DNA of 12,483 nt, taken from positions 1-12,483 of the forward strand of contig SIAG01000075.1 in assembly GCA_009691925.1 (NCBI GenBank). The letters are read 5' to 3'. The DNA comes from Planctomycetaceae bacterium (GTDB lineage Bacteria > Planctomycetota > Planctomycetia > Pirellulales > UBA1268). Positions within the stretch are counted from its first letter, which is position 1; each line of letters begins with the position of its first letter. Both the position numbers and the translations under genes were made by a program. Below the pieces are notes generated by a model that was given only the letters and a program-made list of their open reading frames with translations, was not told where the DNA came from and did not search any database. Positions 1-7,018 of the stretch are shown here, piece after piece.

Positions 1-15
1 CATCCCGACGCCCCC

Positions 16-22
16 AGAGGAG
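16..22 (+). promoter_or_regulatory. Shine-Dalgarno of gnd
   Basis: AGAGGAG lies seven bases before the ATG at 30. It fixes the gnd start and shows that the gene is complete at its 5' end despite being so close to the window edge. Confidence 0.75.
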
Positions 23-29
23 CCCGCGC

Positions 30-1496
30 ATGAGCCAGAAGGGTACGTGTGACATCGCTTTGATTGGACTGGCCGTGATGGGGGAAAACCTCGCCCTCAA
101 CATCGCCAGCCGGGGCTACAAGATCGCCGTTTACAACCGGACGGCGAGCGTCACCGATGCCTTCGTCGCCAGCCGCGGCAAGCAGCCCAACGTCGTAGGG
201 TGCCACACCCTCGAAGATCTCGTCGCGAATCTCAAGAGCCCTCGGAAGATCATGATGATGGTCAAGGCGGGCCCGGCCGTCGACGATCTCATCGCTAAGC
301 TCGCGCCGATGCTCTCCAAGGGGGATGTCCTCATCGACGGCGGCAACACCTACCCTGCCGACACCGACCGCCGCACCCGCGAGGTCGAAGCGAAGGGGCT
401 GCTGTATGTCGGCACCGGCGTGTCGGGGGGCGAAGAGGGGGCGCTGAAGGGCCCGAGCATGATGCCCGGTGGATCGCCTGCTGCTTGGCCGATGGTCAAG
501 GATATCTTCCAGGCGATCGCCGCCAAGGTCGGCCCCAAGGGTGACATCCCCTGCTGCGACTGGGTCGGCCCGCGCGGCGCCGGCAACTACGTGAAGATGG
601 TCCACAACGGGATCGAATATGGCGACATGCAGCTGATCTGCGAGGCCTATTCGCTCTTGAAGCACGCCGCCGGGCTCACCAATGACCAGCTCGCGGGTGT
701 CTTCGACGAATGGAATAAGGGGGAGCTCGACAGCTATTTGATCGAGATTACCCGCGACATCTTCACCGTCATCGATCCCGACAGCGGCGACTTCATGGTC
801 GATCGGATCCTCGACACTGCCGGGGCCAAGGGGACCGGCAAGTGGATGAGCCAGCTCGCCCTCGATCTCGGCGTGCCGAGCACGCTGGTCACCGAGGCGG
901 TCTACGCTCGCTCCGTGTCGGCCATCCAAGCCGAGCGCGTCCGGGCAAGCAAGGTCCTCGCCGGCCCCGATGCGTCTGCTGTGAAGGTCGATCCGAAGGT
1001 GTTTACGGCGCAGGTCCGCCAGGCGCTCTACGCCTCGAAGATCGCCAGCTACGCCCAAGGCTTCGTGCAGCTGGCCGCGGCCGCGAAGGAGCACGACTGG
1101 AAGCTCGACTACCGCTCGATCGCCATGCTATGGCGCGGCGGCTGCATCATCCGGGCCCAGTTCCTCGAGCGGATCGCGGAGGCCTACGACGCCCACCCCG
1201 ACCTCGAGAATCTGATGCTCGCCCCCTACTTCACCCATGCCCTCACCGATGCCCAGGCGGCCTGGCGGCAGGCGATCGCGACGGCGGTGGCGATCGGCCA
1301 ACCGGTTCCGGCCCTGATGGCGGCGCTCTCCTATTACGACGGCTATCGTCAGGCCCGCCTTCCCGCCAATCTCCTCCAGGCGCAGCGGGATTACTTCGGC
1401 GCCCACACCTACGCCCGCACCGACAAGCCGGGCACCTTCCACACCGAATGGATCCAGCTCCGCCGCCCCGTCACCCATTCGCAGGCCGCTCGATGA
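30..1496 (+). CDS. gnd: 6-phosphogluconate dehydrogenase, decarboxylating
   Basis: The enzyme oxidatively decarboxylates 6-phosphogluconate to ribulose 5-phosphate and makes NADPH; it is cytosolic and belongs to the oxidative pentose phosphate pathway. The 488-residue protein is full length for the long (about 470-490 residue) family. Visible motifs, in order: the nucleotide-binding loop GLAVMGENLALN (13-24); NRT (36-38), the usual NADP 2'-phosphate contact; the substrate loop VSGGEEGALKGPSMMPGG (131-148); and YVKMVHNGIEYGDMQ (187-201), with K189 and E196 matching the catalytic Lys and Glu. The C-terminal signature YFGAHTYARTDKPGTFHTEW is intact. The ATG follows a good Shine-Dalgarno (AGAGGAG, 16-22). 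The stop overlaps the start of the next gene, so the two are probably translationally coupled. The upstream neighbour lies outside the window. Identification is secure. Confidence 0.97.
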   Translation: MSQKGTCDIALIGLAVMGENLALNIASRGYKIAVYNRTASVTDAFVASRGKQPNVVGCHTLEDLVANLKSPRKIMMMVKAGPAVDDLIAKLAPMLSKGDVLIDGGNTYPADTDRRTREVEAKGLLYVGTGVSGGEEGALKGPSMMPGGSPAAWPMVKDIFQAIAAKVGPKGDIPCCDWVGPRGAGNYVKMVHNGIEYGDMQLICEAYSLLKHAAGLTNDQLAGVFDEWNKGELDSYLIEITRDIFTVIDPDSGDFMVDRILDTAGAKGTGKWMSQLALDLGVPSTLVTEAVYARSVSAIQAERVRASKVLAGPDASAVKVDPKVFTAQVRQALYASKIASYAQGFVQLAAAAKEHDWKLDYRSIAMLWRGGCIIRAQFLERIAEAYDAHPDLENLMLAPYFTHALTDAQAAWRQAIATAVAIGQPVPALMAALSYYDGYRQARLPANLLQAQRDYFGAHTYARTDKPGTFHTEWIQLRRPVTHSQAAR

Positions 1497-2296
1497 GTTG
1501 CCAAGCGTCGAGTGCGCGGAGCGCATACCTCGAAGGACTCTTCGGCCTCGCCGGCCGGACGGCCGTCGTCGTCGGCGGCACCGGGGTCCTCGGTGGAGCG
1601 CTCGCCGAAGGGCTCGCCGCAGCTGGCGCCTTCACCGTTGTCGCCGGCCGTGGTGAGGAGCGGGGGCAAGCGTGCGTCGAACGGATCGCTGCGGCCGGGG
1701 GCGAGGGAATGTTTCTCCCGGTCGACGCCACCGACCGGGAGAGCGTCGCGGGGCTCCTCGCGGCGACGCTCGCAGCCCGCGGCCGGGTCGAGATCCTCGT
1801 CAACTGCGCCGGCGTCAATTCGTCGGTGCCGTATTTTGAGATCGCCGATGACGACTGGGATCGTGTCCTCGACACGAACCTCAAGAGCACGCATCTCGGC
1901 TGTCAGCTGTTCGGCAAGGCGATGGCCGACGCGGGCGGCGGGGCGATCCTCAATATCGGCAGCGTGTCGGCCGACAAGCCGCTCTCGAAGGTTTTCGCCT
2001 ATTCGGCCTCGAAGGCGGCCGTCGTCAACTACACGCAAAACGTCGCCCGCGAGCTCGCCCCCAAGGGAGTCCGCGTCAACGTCCTCTGCCCCGGTTTCTT
2101 CCCCGCCGAACAGAACCGGAAGATTCTCTCGCCGGAACGGACGGCCACGATCATGAGTCAGACGCCGATGAACCGGTTCGGCAATCCCGACGAGCTCGTC
2201 GGCGCCGCGATTCTCCTCTGCGCCCCCGTGGCCGGCCGCTTCATCACCGGCACCGATCTGTACGTCGACGGCGGTTTCACCGGGATGCGGCTGTAG
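1493..2296 (+). CDS. SDR-family oxidoreductase, D-mannonate oxidoreductase-like
   Basis: This is a 267-residue classical short-chain dehydrogenase/reductase. Seen: a Rossmann loop GGTGVLGGA (28-36), NCAG (104-107, the NNAG position), and a catalytic set of N129, S157, Y170 and K174 (YSASK). The stretch PGFFPAEQNR (200-209) followed by TPMNRFG (224-230) and the VDGG end strongly recalls the SDR type of D-mannonate oxidoreductase (mannonate/fructuronate interconversion). Gluconate 5-dehydrogenase or another sugar-acid dehydrogenase is also possible. The ATG overlaps the gnd stop as ATGA. The same frame is open far upstream, but there it is only a shadow of gnd, and the family N-terminus (LFGLAGRTAVVVGG) begins just after this ATG. 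It lies between gnd and zwf, which suggests a sugar-acid substrate. Family is certain; substrate is inferred. Confidence 0.88.
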   Translation: MSCQASSARSAYLEGLFGLAGRTAVVVGGTGVLGGALAEGLAAAGAFTVVAGRGEERGQACVERIAAAGGEGMFLPVDATDRESVAGLLAATLAARGRVEILVNCAGVNSSVPYFEIADDDWDRVLDTNLKSTHLGCQLFGKAMADAGGGAILNIGSVSADKPLSKVFAYSASKAAVVNYTQNVARELAPKGVRVNVLCPGFFPAEQNRKILSPERTATIMSQTPMNRFGNPDELVGAAILLCAPVAGRFITGTDLYVDGGFTGMRL

Positions 2297-2336
2297 CCCG
2301 TTCGGCCCCCTGTCCCAGGCACAAGCGAAGCGATTC

Positions 2337-3803
2337 ATGCCGCACTCGATCGTCATCTTCGGCGCCTCCGGCGACCTCACCAGCCGAAAGCTCGTCCCGG
2401 CGCTCTACAGCCTCTTTCGGGGGGGCTCGCTCCCTGCCGACACGCGGATCATCGGCTACTCGCGAACGCCGATGAGCGACGACGCCTGGCGGACGTCGCT
2501 CCGCGAGACGACGGCGAAGCACGCCGAGGGGGAGCCCTTCGACGAGAAGGCTTGGGGAGAGTTTGCCCCGCGGATCCACTACCAGCCCGGCGACATCGGC
2601 AGCAGCGCCGACATGGAGCAGCTCAAGGAACGCCTCGCGGCGCTCGAGGGGGCCGCGGCGGTGACGCGCGTCTACTACCTCGCCACGGCGCCGCAATTCT
2701 ACGAGCCGGTGGTGGGGGCGATCGGTGCCCTCGGCATGGCGAGCGAGGAGAACGGCCCGCGGCGGATCGTCGTCGAGAAGCCCTTCGGCACCGATCTGGA
2801 AACGGCAAAGCGGCTCAACGCCCAGCTTCACACGGTGTTTGCCGAGAGCCAGATCTACCGCATCGATCACTACCTCGGCAAGGAATCGGTCCAAAACATC
2901 ATCGCGCTGCGGTTTGCCAACACGATCTTCGAGCCGGTCTGGAATCGTCGCTACATCGACCACGTGCAGATCACCGTCGCCGAGGAGGTGCCGGTGGGGC
3001 GGCGCGGTGCCTACTACGACGGCTCGGGCGTCCTCCGCGACATGTTTCAGAATCACCTCCTCCAGTTGCTGATGGTGACGGCGATGGAGGCCCCGGTGAA
3101 ATACCGGGCGACCGCCGTGCGCAACGAGAAGGTGAAGGTGCTCGAATCGATCCGCGCCTACGAGCCGGCCGAGGTGGCCGAGGTGGCCGCCGCCGGGACC
3201 CGCGGGCAATACCGCGGCTATCTCGCCGATCCCGGCGTCGCTCCCGGCAGTCAGACGGCGACCTTCGGCGCCATCCGCCTCGAGATCGACAACTGGCGCT
3301 GGCAGGGGGTGCCGTTCTACCTGCGGAGCGGCAAGGCGATGTCGTGCCGGACAACGCAGATCGTCATCGCCTTCCGCCAGCCGCCGCTGGAACTTTTCGC
3401 CGAGGGGAAACGCGGCATGCTCCGCGAAGGGAACCGGCTCGTGATCCAGATCCAGCCGGCCGAGGGGATCCAGCTCCATTTCCACACGAAGGTGCCGGGG
3501 GGGGGCATGAAGCTCCGCCTCACCGATCTCGAGTTCAGCTATTCGCGCGAGTTCAAGGGGCGACTCCCGGAGGCCTATGAGCCGCTCCTCCTCGACGTCA
3601 TGACCGGCGAGGCGAGCCTCTTTGCCCGCAGCGACGAGGTGGAGAAATCGTGGGAGATCATCGACCCGTTCGTGCGGGCCTGGAGCTCTGGGGGAATGCC
3701 GCCGATCGATCTCTACGAGCCGGGCAACTGGGGCCCGACCTCGAGCGATGCCTGGATCAATGCCCAGGGGCGGAGCTGGTTCGACATCTGCCCCGTGCTG
3801 TGA
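2337..3803 (+). CDS. zwf: glucose-6-phosphate 1-dehydrogenase
   Basis: The enzyme oxidises glucose 6-phosphate to 6-phosphogluconolactone and is the NADPH-producing entry step of the oxidative pentose phosphate pathway. The 488-residue length is normal for bacterial G6PDH. Seen: the N-terminal nucleotide loop GASGDLTSRKL (9-19); EKPFG (147-151); the active-site signature RIDHYLGKE (175-183), with D177, H178 and K182; and H240 in QNHLLQ, the general base in well-studied homologues. The C-terminal domain is complete, ending in the family-typical YEPGNWGP and WFDICPVL. It starts 40 bases after the SDR stop. The ribosome site is weak (AAGCGAAG-like). It is probably in one transcript with gnd and the SDR. 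No 6-phosphogluconolactonase gene is present in the window. Confidence 0.97.
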   Translation: MPHSIVIFGASGDLTSRKLVPALYSLFRGGSLPADTRIIGYSRTPMSDDAWRTSLRETTAKHAEGEPFDEKAWGEFAPRIHYQPGDIGSSADMEQLKERLAALEGAAAVTRVYYLATAPQFYEPVVGAIGALGMASEENGPRRIVVEKPFGTDLETAKRLNAQLHTVFAESQIYRIDHYLGKESVQNIIALRFANTIFEPVWNRRYIDHVQITVAEEVPVGRRGAYYDGSGVLRDMFQNHLLQLLMVTAMEAPVKYRATAVRNEKVKVLESIRAYEPAEVAEVAAAGTRGQYRGYLADPGVAPGSQTATFGAIRLEIDNWRWQGVPFYLRSGKAMSCRTTQIVIAFRQPPLELFAEGKRGMLREGNRLVIQIQPAEGIQLHFHTKVPGGGMKLRLTDLEFSYSREFKGRLPEAYEPLLLDVMTGEASLFARSDEVEKSWEIIDPFVRAWSSGGMPPIDLYEPGNWGPTSSDAWINAQGRSWFDICPVL

Positions 3804-3834
3804 CATGGTGAGCGGCACGGCCGGGCACGCCGGT

Positions 3835-3841
3835 AAGGGAG
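3835..3841 (+). promoter_or_regulatory. Shine-Dalgarno deciding a TTG start
   Basis: AAGGGAG sits six bases before the TTG at 3848. It is the best ribosome site in this part of the window and supports TTG as the real start of the dihydrouridine synthase, since no in-frame ATG exists before residue 42. Confidence 0.7.
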
Positions 3842-3847
3842 CTTTCC

Positions 3848-4948
3848 TTGGCTGACTCTGTCCCGCTCCAAGCACCGCCACCGCGGGCCTTCCCGGCGCC
3901 CTCGATCGGCCATGTGCAGCTCGCCTCGCCCGTCCTCCAGGCGGCTCTCTCCGGCTACAGCGACCGGGCGATGCGCGTCCTCGCGCGCCGCTACGGCGCC
4001 GCTTACTGCCTCGGAGAGGTCCTCCTCGACGCCTTCGTCGTCACGGCCGACCGCAGTAAGCGCAACAACGCCCGGCTCGCCCTCTCCCCCGAGGAGCATC
4101 CCGTCGGCGCGCAGCTCATGGGCTCGAATCCCGACGACTTCCCCCCCGCGGCCCGCCGGCTCGTGGCCGAGGGCTACGACGTCATCGACATCAACTTCGG
4201 CTGCCCCGTTAGAAAGGTGCTCGGCCGCTGCCGTGGGGGCTATCTCCTCAGCGTCCCCCAGACCGCCCTCGAGATCGTTGCCCGGGTGCGCGACGCCGTG
4301 CCGGCCAACATCCCCGTCACCCTCAAGATGCGCCGCGGGATCGATGACTCAGAGGAGAGCGCCGAGCGGTTCTGGACGATCTTCGACGGCGCCTTTGCCC
4401 GCGGGGCCGCCGCGATCACCGTCCATGGCCGCACCGTGCAGCAGAAGTATGTCGGCCCGAGCAACTGGGAGTTTCTCGCCGCGGTCAAACGCCATGCCGG
4501 CAACAGGACCGTATTCGGCTCAGGGGACTTGTTCAGCGCCGCGGCCTGCCTGGCGATGCTCGAACAGACCGGCGTCGACGGCTTGAGCATCGCCCGCGGG
4601 GCGATCGGCAATCCGTGGATCTTCCGTCAGACGCTGGCGATCCTCGCTGGCGAGCCGCCCCTGCCGCCGCCAACGATCCACGAGCAGGCCGACGCCCTCC
4701 GCGACCACTGGAGCCTGGCTGTCGACCTCCATGGCGAAAGCCTCGCCGGCCGGCAAATGCGGAAGTTCGCCATCAAGTATGCCCGCCTCCACCCCGAGCA
4801 CCTTGCCGTCCGTGATGCCTTCGTGGGCGCGAAGACCAACGACGACTGGCAGGGGGCGATCGCCCGGCATTATGTCTCCGACGGCCCCGGCCGCGACCCC
4901 GCCGCCGACATCGACGAGACGGCCAGCTGCGACGAAGGAGAGGGGTGA
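3848..4948 (+). CDS. tRNA-dihydrouridine synthase (Dus family)
   Basis: This is a flavin (FMN) enzyme that reduces specific uridines in tRNA to dihydrouridine using NADPH. The 366-residue protein starts at TTG. Seen in order: LQAALSGYSDRAMR (30-43), equivalent to the APMAGVTD region; QLMG (89-92); INFGCPVRKV (115-124), with the catalytic Cys119; TLKMRRG (158-164), with the FMN-contact Lys160; TVHGRT (191-196); GSGD (224-227), where most Dus proteins have GNGD; and RGAIGNPWIF (250-259). A helical C-terminal domain follows. The N-terminus is about 20 residues longer than usual and proline-rich. The gene starts 44 bases after zwf, so it is probably the last gene of the operon, able to use NADPH made by the enzymes encoded upstream (inference). 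Family assignment is firm; the target uridine (DusA, B or C class) cannot be told. Confidence 0.92.
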   Translation: MADSVPLQAPPPRAFPAPSIGHVQLASPVLQAALSGYSDRAMRVLARRYGAAYCLGEVLLDAFVVTADRSKRNNARLALSPEEHPVGAQLMGSNPDDFPPAARRLVAEGYDVIDINFGCPVRKVLGRCRGGYLLSVPQTALEIVARVRDAVPANIPVTLKMRRGIDDSEESAERFWTIFDGAFARGAAAITVHGRTVQQKYVGPSNWEFLAAVKRHAGNRTVFGSGDLFSAAACLAMLEQTGVDGLSIARGAIGNPWIFRQTLAILAGEPPLPPPTIHEQADALRDHWSLAVDLHGESLAGRQMRKFAIKYARLHPEHLAVRDAFVGAKTNDDWQGAIARHYVSDGPGRDPAADIDETASCDEGEG

Positions 4949-5056
4949 GCCGGCCGGCGCGGAAAACTGGCCAAGGGGGGCAACGACAGACTCCCTCGGC
5001 GAGCGTGCCCCGCTGGCGCCGCCCCGTGGGGAGTGCCGGCAGCGGTCGAACTGCTC

Positions 5057-5084
5057 TGGACCGTACGGGGGGATTCGCTATTCT
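5057..5084 (+). promoter_or_regulatory. possible sigma70-type promoter for the Q/N-rich lipoprotein gene
   Basis: TGGACC (5057-5062) and TATTCT (5079-5084) are separated by 16 bases and lie about 50 bases before the GTG start. Each matches four of six consensus bases. The site lies in the 188-base spacer after the dus gene, where a new transcript would be expected. The match is weak and rests on pattern only. Confidence 0.3.
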
Positions 5085-5124
5085 CCCGTCGTCTTGAACG
5101 TTTCCCAGCCCCCCGTTCGTCCGC

Positions 5125-5128
5125 GGAG
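5125..5128 (+). promoter_or_regulatory. Shine-Dalgarno deciding a GTG start
   Basis: GGAG lies eight bases before the GTG at 5137 and favours this start over the in-frame TTG at 5236 and ATG at 5266. A start at 5236 would give a more compact signal peptide, so the choice is not settled. Confidence 0.5.
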
Positions 5129-5136
5129 ACGCCGTC

Positions 5137-5952
5137 GTGTCCCACGCCAAGCCCCTTCGAAGACCGTTTTGTGGACGAGGGCCCGTCGTGGCTTCCACGC
5201 CGGTGACCAGCTGCGGCTGCGGCCTCGCAAGCGGGTTGTGGTCGTCATGCTCCAGACTGGTGGGCATGACCGCCCTGGCCGGATTTCTCGGCGCCGCGAC
5301 CGGGTGCCAGACGCCCCAACAGACCGCGGCGATGCCGACGGCCTACCCGGCCCATCCCTCGGCCTATCCCGCACCAATGACCGTCGCCCCGCCGTCGACG
5401 GGGATGATCGGCCAGCCGGCACCGTACGGCAACTTCGCCGCTAATCCGATGGCGGGGCAACCGGCGACGCCTCTGGCACCCCCTTCCCTACCCGCTGGGA
5501 CGGCCCCGACGAACAACACCTGGACCTGGGCGCCGAGCAGCCAGCCAGCTGCCCCGCCGAATATCCAGCAGTACGGCAACCAACTCCAGAACCAGACCAA
5601 CCAGTACACGCAGGGGCTCAACAACCAGACGCAGCAGTACGCCAACCAGCTCCAGCAGCAGCCCCAGCAGATGGCCAACCAGATGCAGCAGTACGCCAAC
5701 CAGCAGGGACAACAGATCAACAACCAGCTGCAGTCGGCCGGTAATCAGTATTCGCAGCAGCTCAACGGCCAGCTCCAGCAGTTCAACAACCAGACCCAAG
5801 CGACGCTCCAGTCGCAGCAGCAGGCCCTCACCGGGCAGATGCAGCAAGCGATCCCACAGCAGCAGACGGCCAACGGCAACTGGTGGCCGTTCAACAGCCC
5901 GGCCGCCATGCCGCCGTCGCGTTCCACGCCGGCCCAACCGGTCAAGTACTGA
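5137..5952 (+). CDS. Q/N-rich low-complexity putative lipoprotein
   Basis: No known family is recognised. The 271-residue protein has three parts. Residues 1-57 carry a long N-region, a hydrophobic stretch after R40 (LVGMTALAGFLGAATG), and then Cys57, which fits a lipoprotein signal with lipobox ATG-C. Residues 58-140 are rich in Pro, Ala, Tyr and Thr (MPTAYPAHPSAYPAPM). Residues 143-245 are dominated by Gln and Asn with regularly spaced Tyr (QYGNQL, QYTQGL, QYANQL, QYANQQ, QYSQQL), often 11 residues apart. The tail is NWWPFNSP plus a Pro/Ser end. Charged residues are almost absent after the signal. A cell-envelope or surface role is inferred from the signal and composition only. Translation most likely begins at GTG; a start at TTG 5236 would give a shorter, more typical signal peptide. 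The stop lies 9 bases from the stop of the convergent hydrolase gene. Confidence 0.75.
   Translation: MSHAKPLRRPFCGRGPVVASTPVTSCGCGLASGLWSSCSRLVGMTALAGFLGAATGCQTPQQTAAMPTAYPAHPSAYPAPMTVAPPSTGMIGQPAPYGNFAANPMAGQPATPLAPPSLPAGTAPTNNTWTWAPSSQPAAPPNIQQYGNQLQNQTNQYTQGLNNQTQQYANQLQQQPQQMANQMQQYANQQGQQINNQLQSAGNQYSQQLNGQLQQFNNQTQATLQSQQQALTGQMQQAIPQQQTANGNWWPFNSPAAMPPSRSTPAQPVKY
5563..5871 (+). repeat. Q/N-rich coding repeat, about 11-residue units
   Basis: The DNA encodes imperfect units of the type QQYANQLQQQP. Copies close in DNA sequence include a 19-base exact repeat at 5631-5649 and 5685-5703 (GCAGCAGTACGCCAACCAG, 54 bases apart) and a near copy at 5566-5583. The high DNA identity between units points to recent internal duplication, and the array is a likely place for length variation between strains. 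Confidence 0.7.
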
Positions 5953-5961
5953 CGCACGACC

Positions 5962-6903
5962 CTACTCGGTGGCCGTGCCCGCGGCGGCCATGCCGCGGAG
6001 GATGCAATCCTTCACCGCGGCCACATCGCAGGCCGTCAGCAGATCGGCATTCGGCATCCCGCGGCGCATCTGCCGGCGGTCGACGACGAGCATGCCCGAC
6101 GTGAGCCGCCCCTCCGTCTCGACATCGGCCGACACCGTCGATCGCTCGAACAGCTCCGGATTCGTCGCCGCCACGAGGGCCACCACCTCCGGCAGGCAGA
6201 TTCCCTCGCTCCCGAGCAGCTGCCGCTGGGCCCGGAAGGCGTGGGGGAGGATCCGGCGGAAGAGCTTGCCGGCACGCGAGAAGGGGTCGGGGAGCTGATC
6301 GAGGAGCTCGAATCCGAGCACCACCTGGCCGGCGGTGTCGATCGGGAGGAGCGTCTTGGCAATCGGCTCGAGGAGCACGTGCCGGGCCGCTGCCGGGTCG
6401 GCATGGAAGTTGAAGTCGGCCACCGGCGTGACGGTACCGGTGGCCGTGGCCGACCCGCCACAGACGATGATGCCGGCGATGATCTCGGCGAGCCCCGGAT
6501 CACGCCGGAGAACGCGGGCAATGTTCGTCAGCGGCCCAAGCGCCAAGATCGTGACCTCGCGGGGATGGGCACGGAGCGTCTCGACGATCACCTTCTCCGC
6601 GACATGCTCGCCATGGAGCTGGACGCGCGGTAGGTCGAGGCCGCCGAGGCCGTCGGCGCCGTGGAGATTCCAGGGGTGGTCGATCGGTGGGACATCGGTC
6701 GGCGCCGCGCCGAGACGGGGAAGCTTCGGGGGGTCGAGGAGCGCGACGAGCGCCTGGACGTTCGCCGTCGCCTGCTGGGGAGAGACGCTCCCGCCAGTGG
6801 CCGTCACTGCCAAAATGTCGAGTCGCGGATCGAACAGCGCGATCGCCAGCGAGATGGCGTCATCGATGCCCGGATCGATGTCCAGGATCAGCTTCCGCGG
6901 CAA
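5962..6903 (-). CDS. nucleoside hydrolase family protein (IUNH-like), divergent active site
   Basis: Family members split the N-glycosidic bond of ribonucleosides into base and ribose using a bound calcium. This 313-residue protein has the N-terminal metal signature DIDPGIDDA (8-16, with D10, D14 and D15), NLHGADGLGG (79-88), LGPLTN (122-127) with T126, CGGS, and DFNFHADP (163-170). D163 stands where Glu is usual; N165 is kept. Near the C-terminus, where the family normally has a His-Asp pair (catalytic His and calcium Asp), the sequence reads P238-E239 in ICLPEVVALVAA. VETEGRLTSG (261-270) is normal. The start is TTG at 6901-6903: an in-frame stop lies three codons upstream, and MPRKLILDID matches the family start. 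No clear Shine-Dalgarno is seen. The fold is confident; activity is doubtful. Confidence 0.86.
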   Translation of the reverse strand: MPRKLILDIDPGIDDAISLAIALFDPRLDILAVTATGGSVSPQQATANVQALVALLDPPKLPRLGAAPTDVPPIDHPWNLHGADGLGGLDLPRVQLHGEHVAEKVIVETLRAHPREVTILALGPLTNIARVLRRDPGLAEIIAGIIVCGGSATATGTVTPVADFNFHADPAAARHVLLEPIAKTLLPIDTAGQVVLGFELLDQLPDPFSRAGKLFRRILPHAFRAQRQLLGSEGICLPEVVALVAATNPELFERSTVSADVETEGRLTSGMLVVDRRQMRRGMPNADLLTACDVAAVKDCILRGMAAAGTATE

Positions 6904-7018
6904 GGGTTGTCATCCCGAACTGGGGGCGGCGGGGGAAAACCTGGTGTAGGCTGAATGGAGTAACCCGGTCCGCCCGTGGACTCACCAATCCTACCGCGAC
7001 GGCTCCCCGCGGACACGC

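Noticed and set aside
842..1492. An in-frame extension of the SDR gene far upstream into gnd.
   Set aside because: The extra 217 residues are Arg/Pro/Gly-rich shadow translation of gnd; the family N-terminus begins just after the ATG at 1493.
2277..3881. A 534-codon open frame on the - strand opposite zwf.
   Set aside because: It mirrors zwf in GC-rich DNA; its product is rich in Arg, His, Leu and Asp with no recognisable domain, while the opposite strand encodes a complete enzyme.
4998..5020. A bulged hairpin (GGCGAGCG, TGCCC loop, CGCT-GG-CGCC) after the dus gene, considered as a terminator.
   Set aside because: It has a two-base bulge and no T-run, and such stems occur by chance in GC-rich DNA.
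6904..7018. A promoter or trp leader/attenuator in the divergent spacer before trpD.
   Set aside because: TTGTCA at 6907-6912 has no matching -10 box at a suitable distance, and there is no short leader frame with Trp codons or alternative stem pairs.
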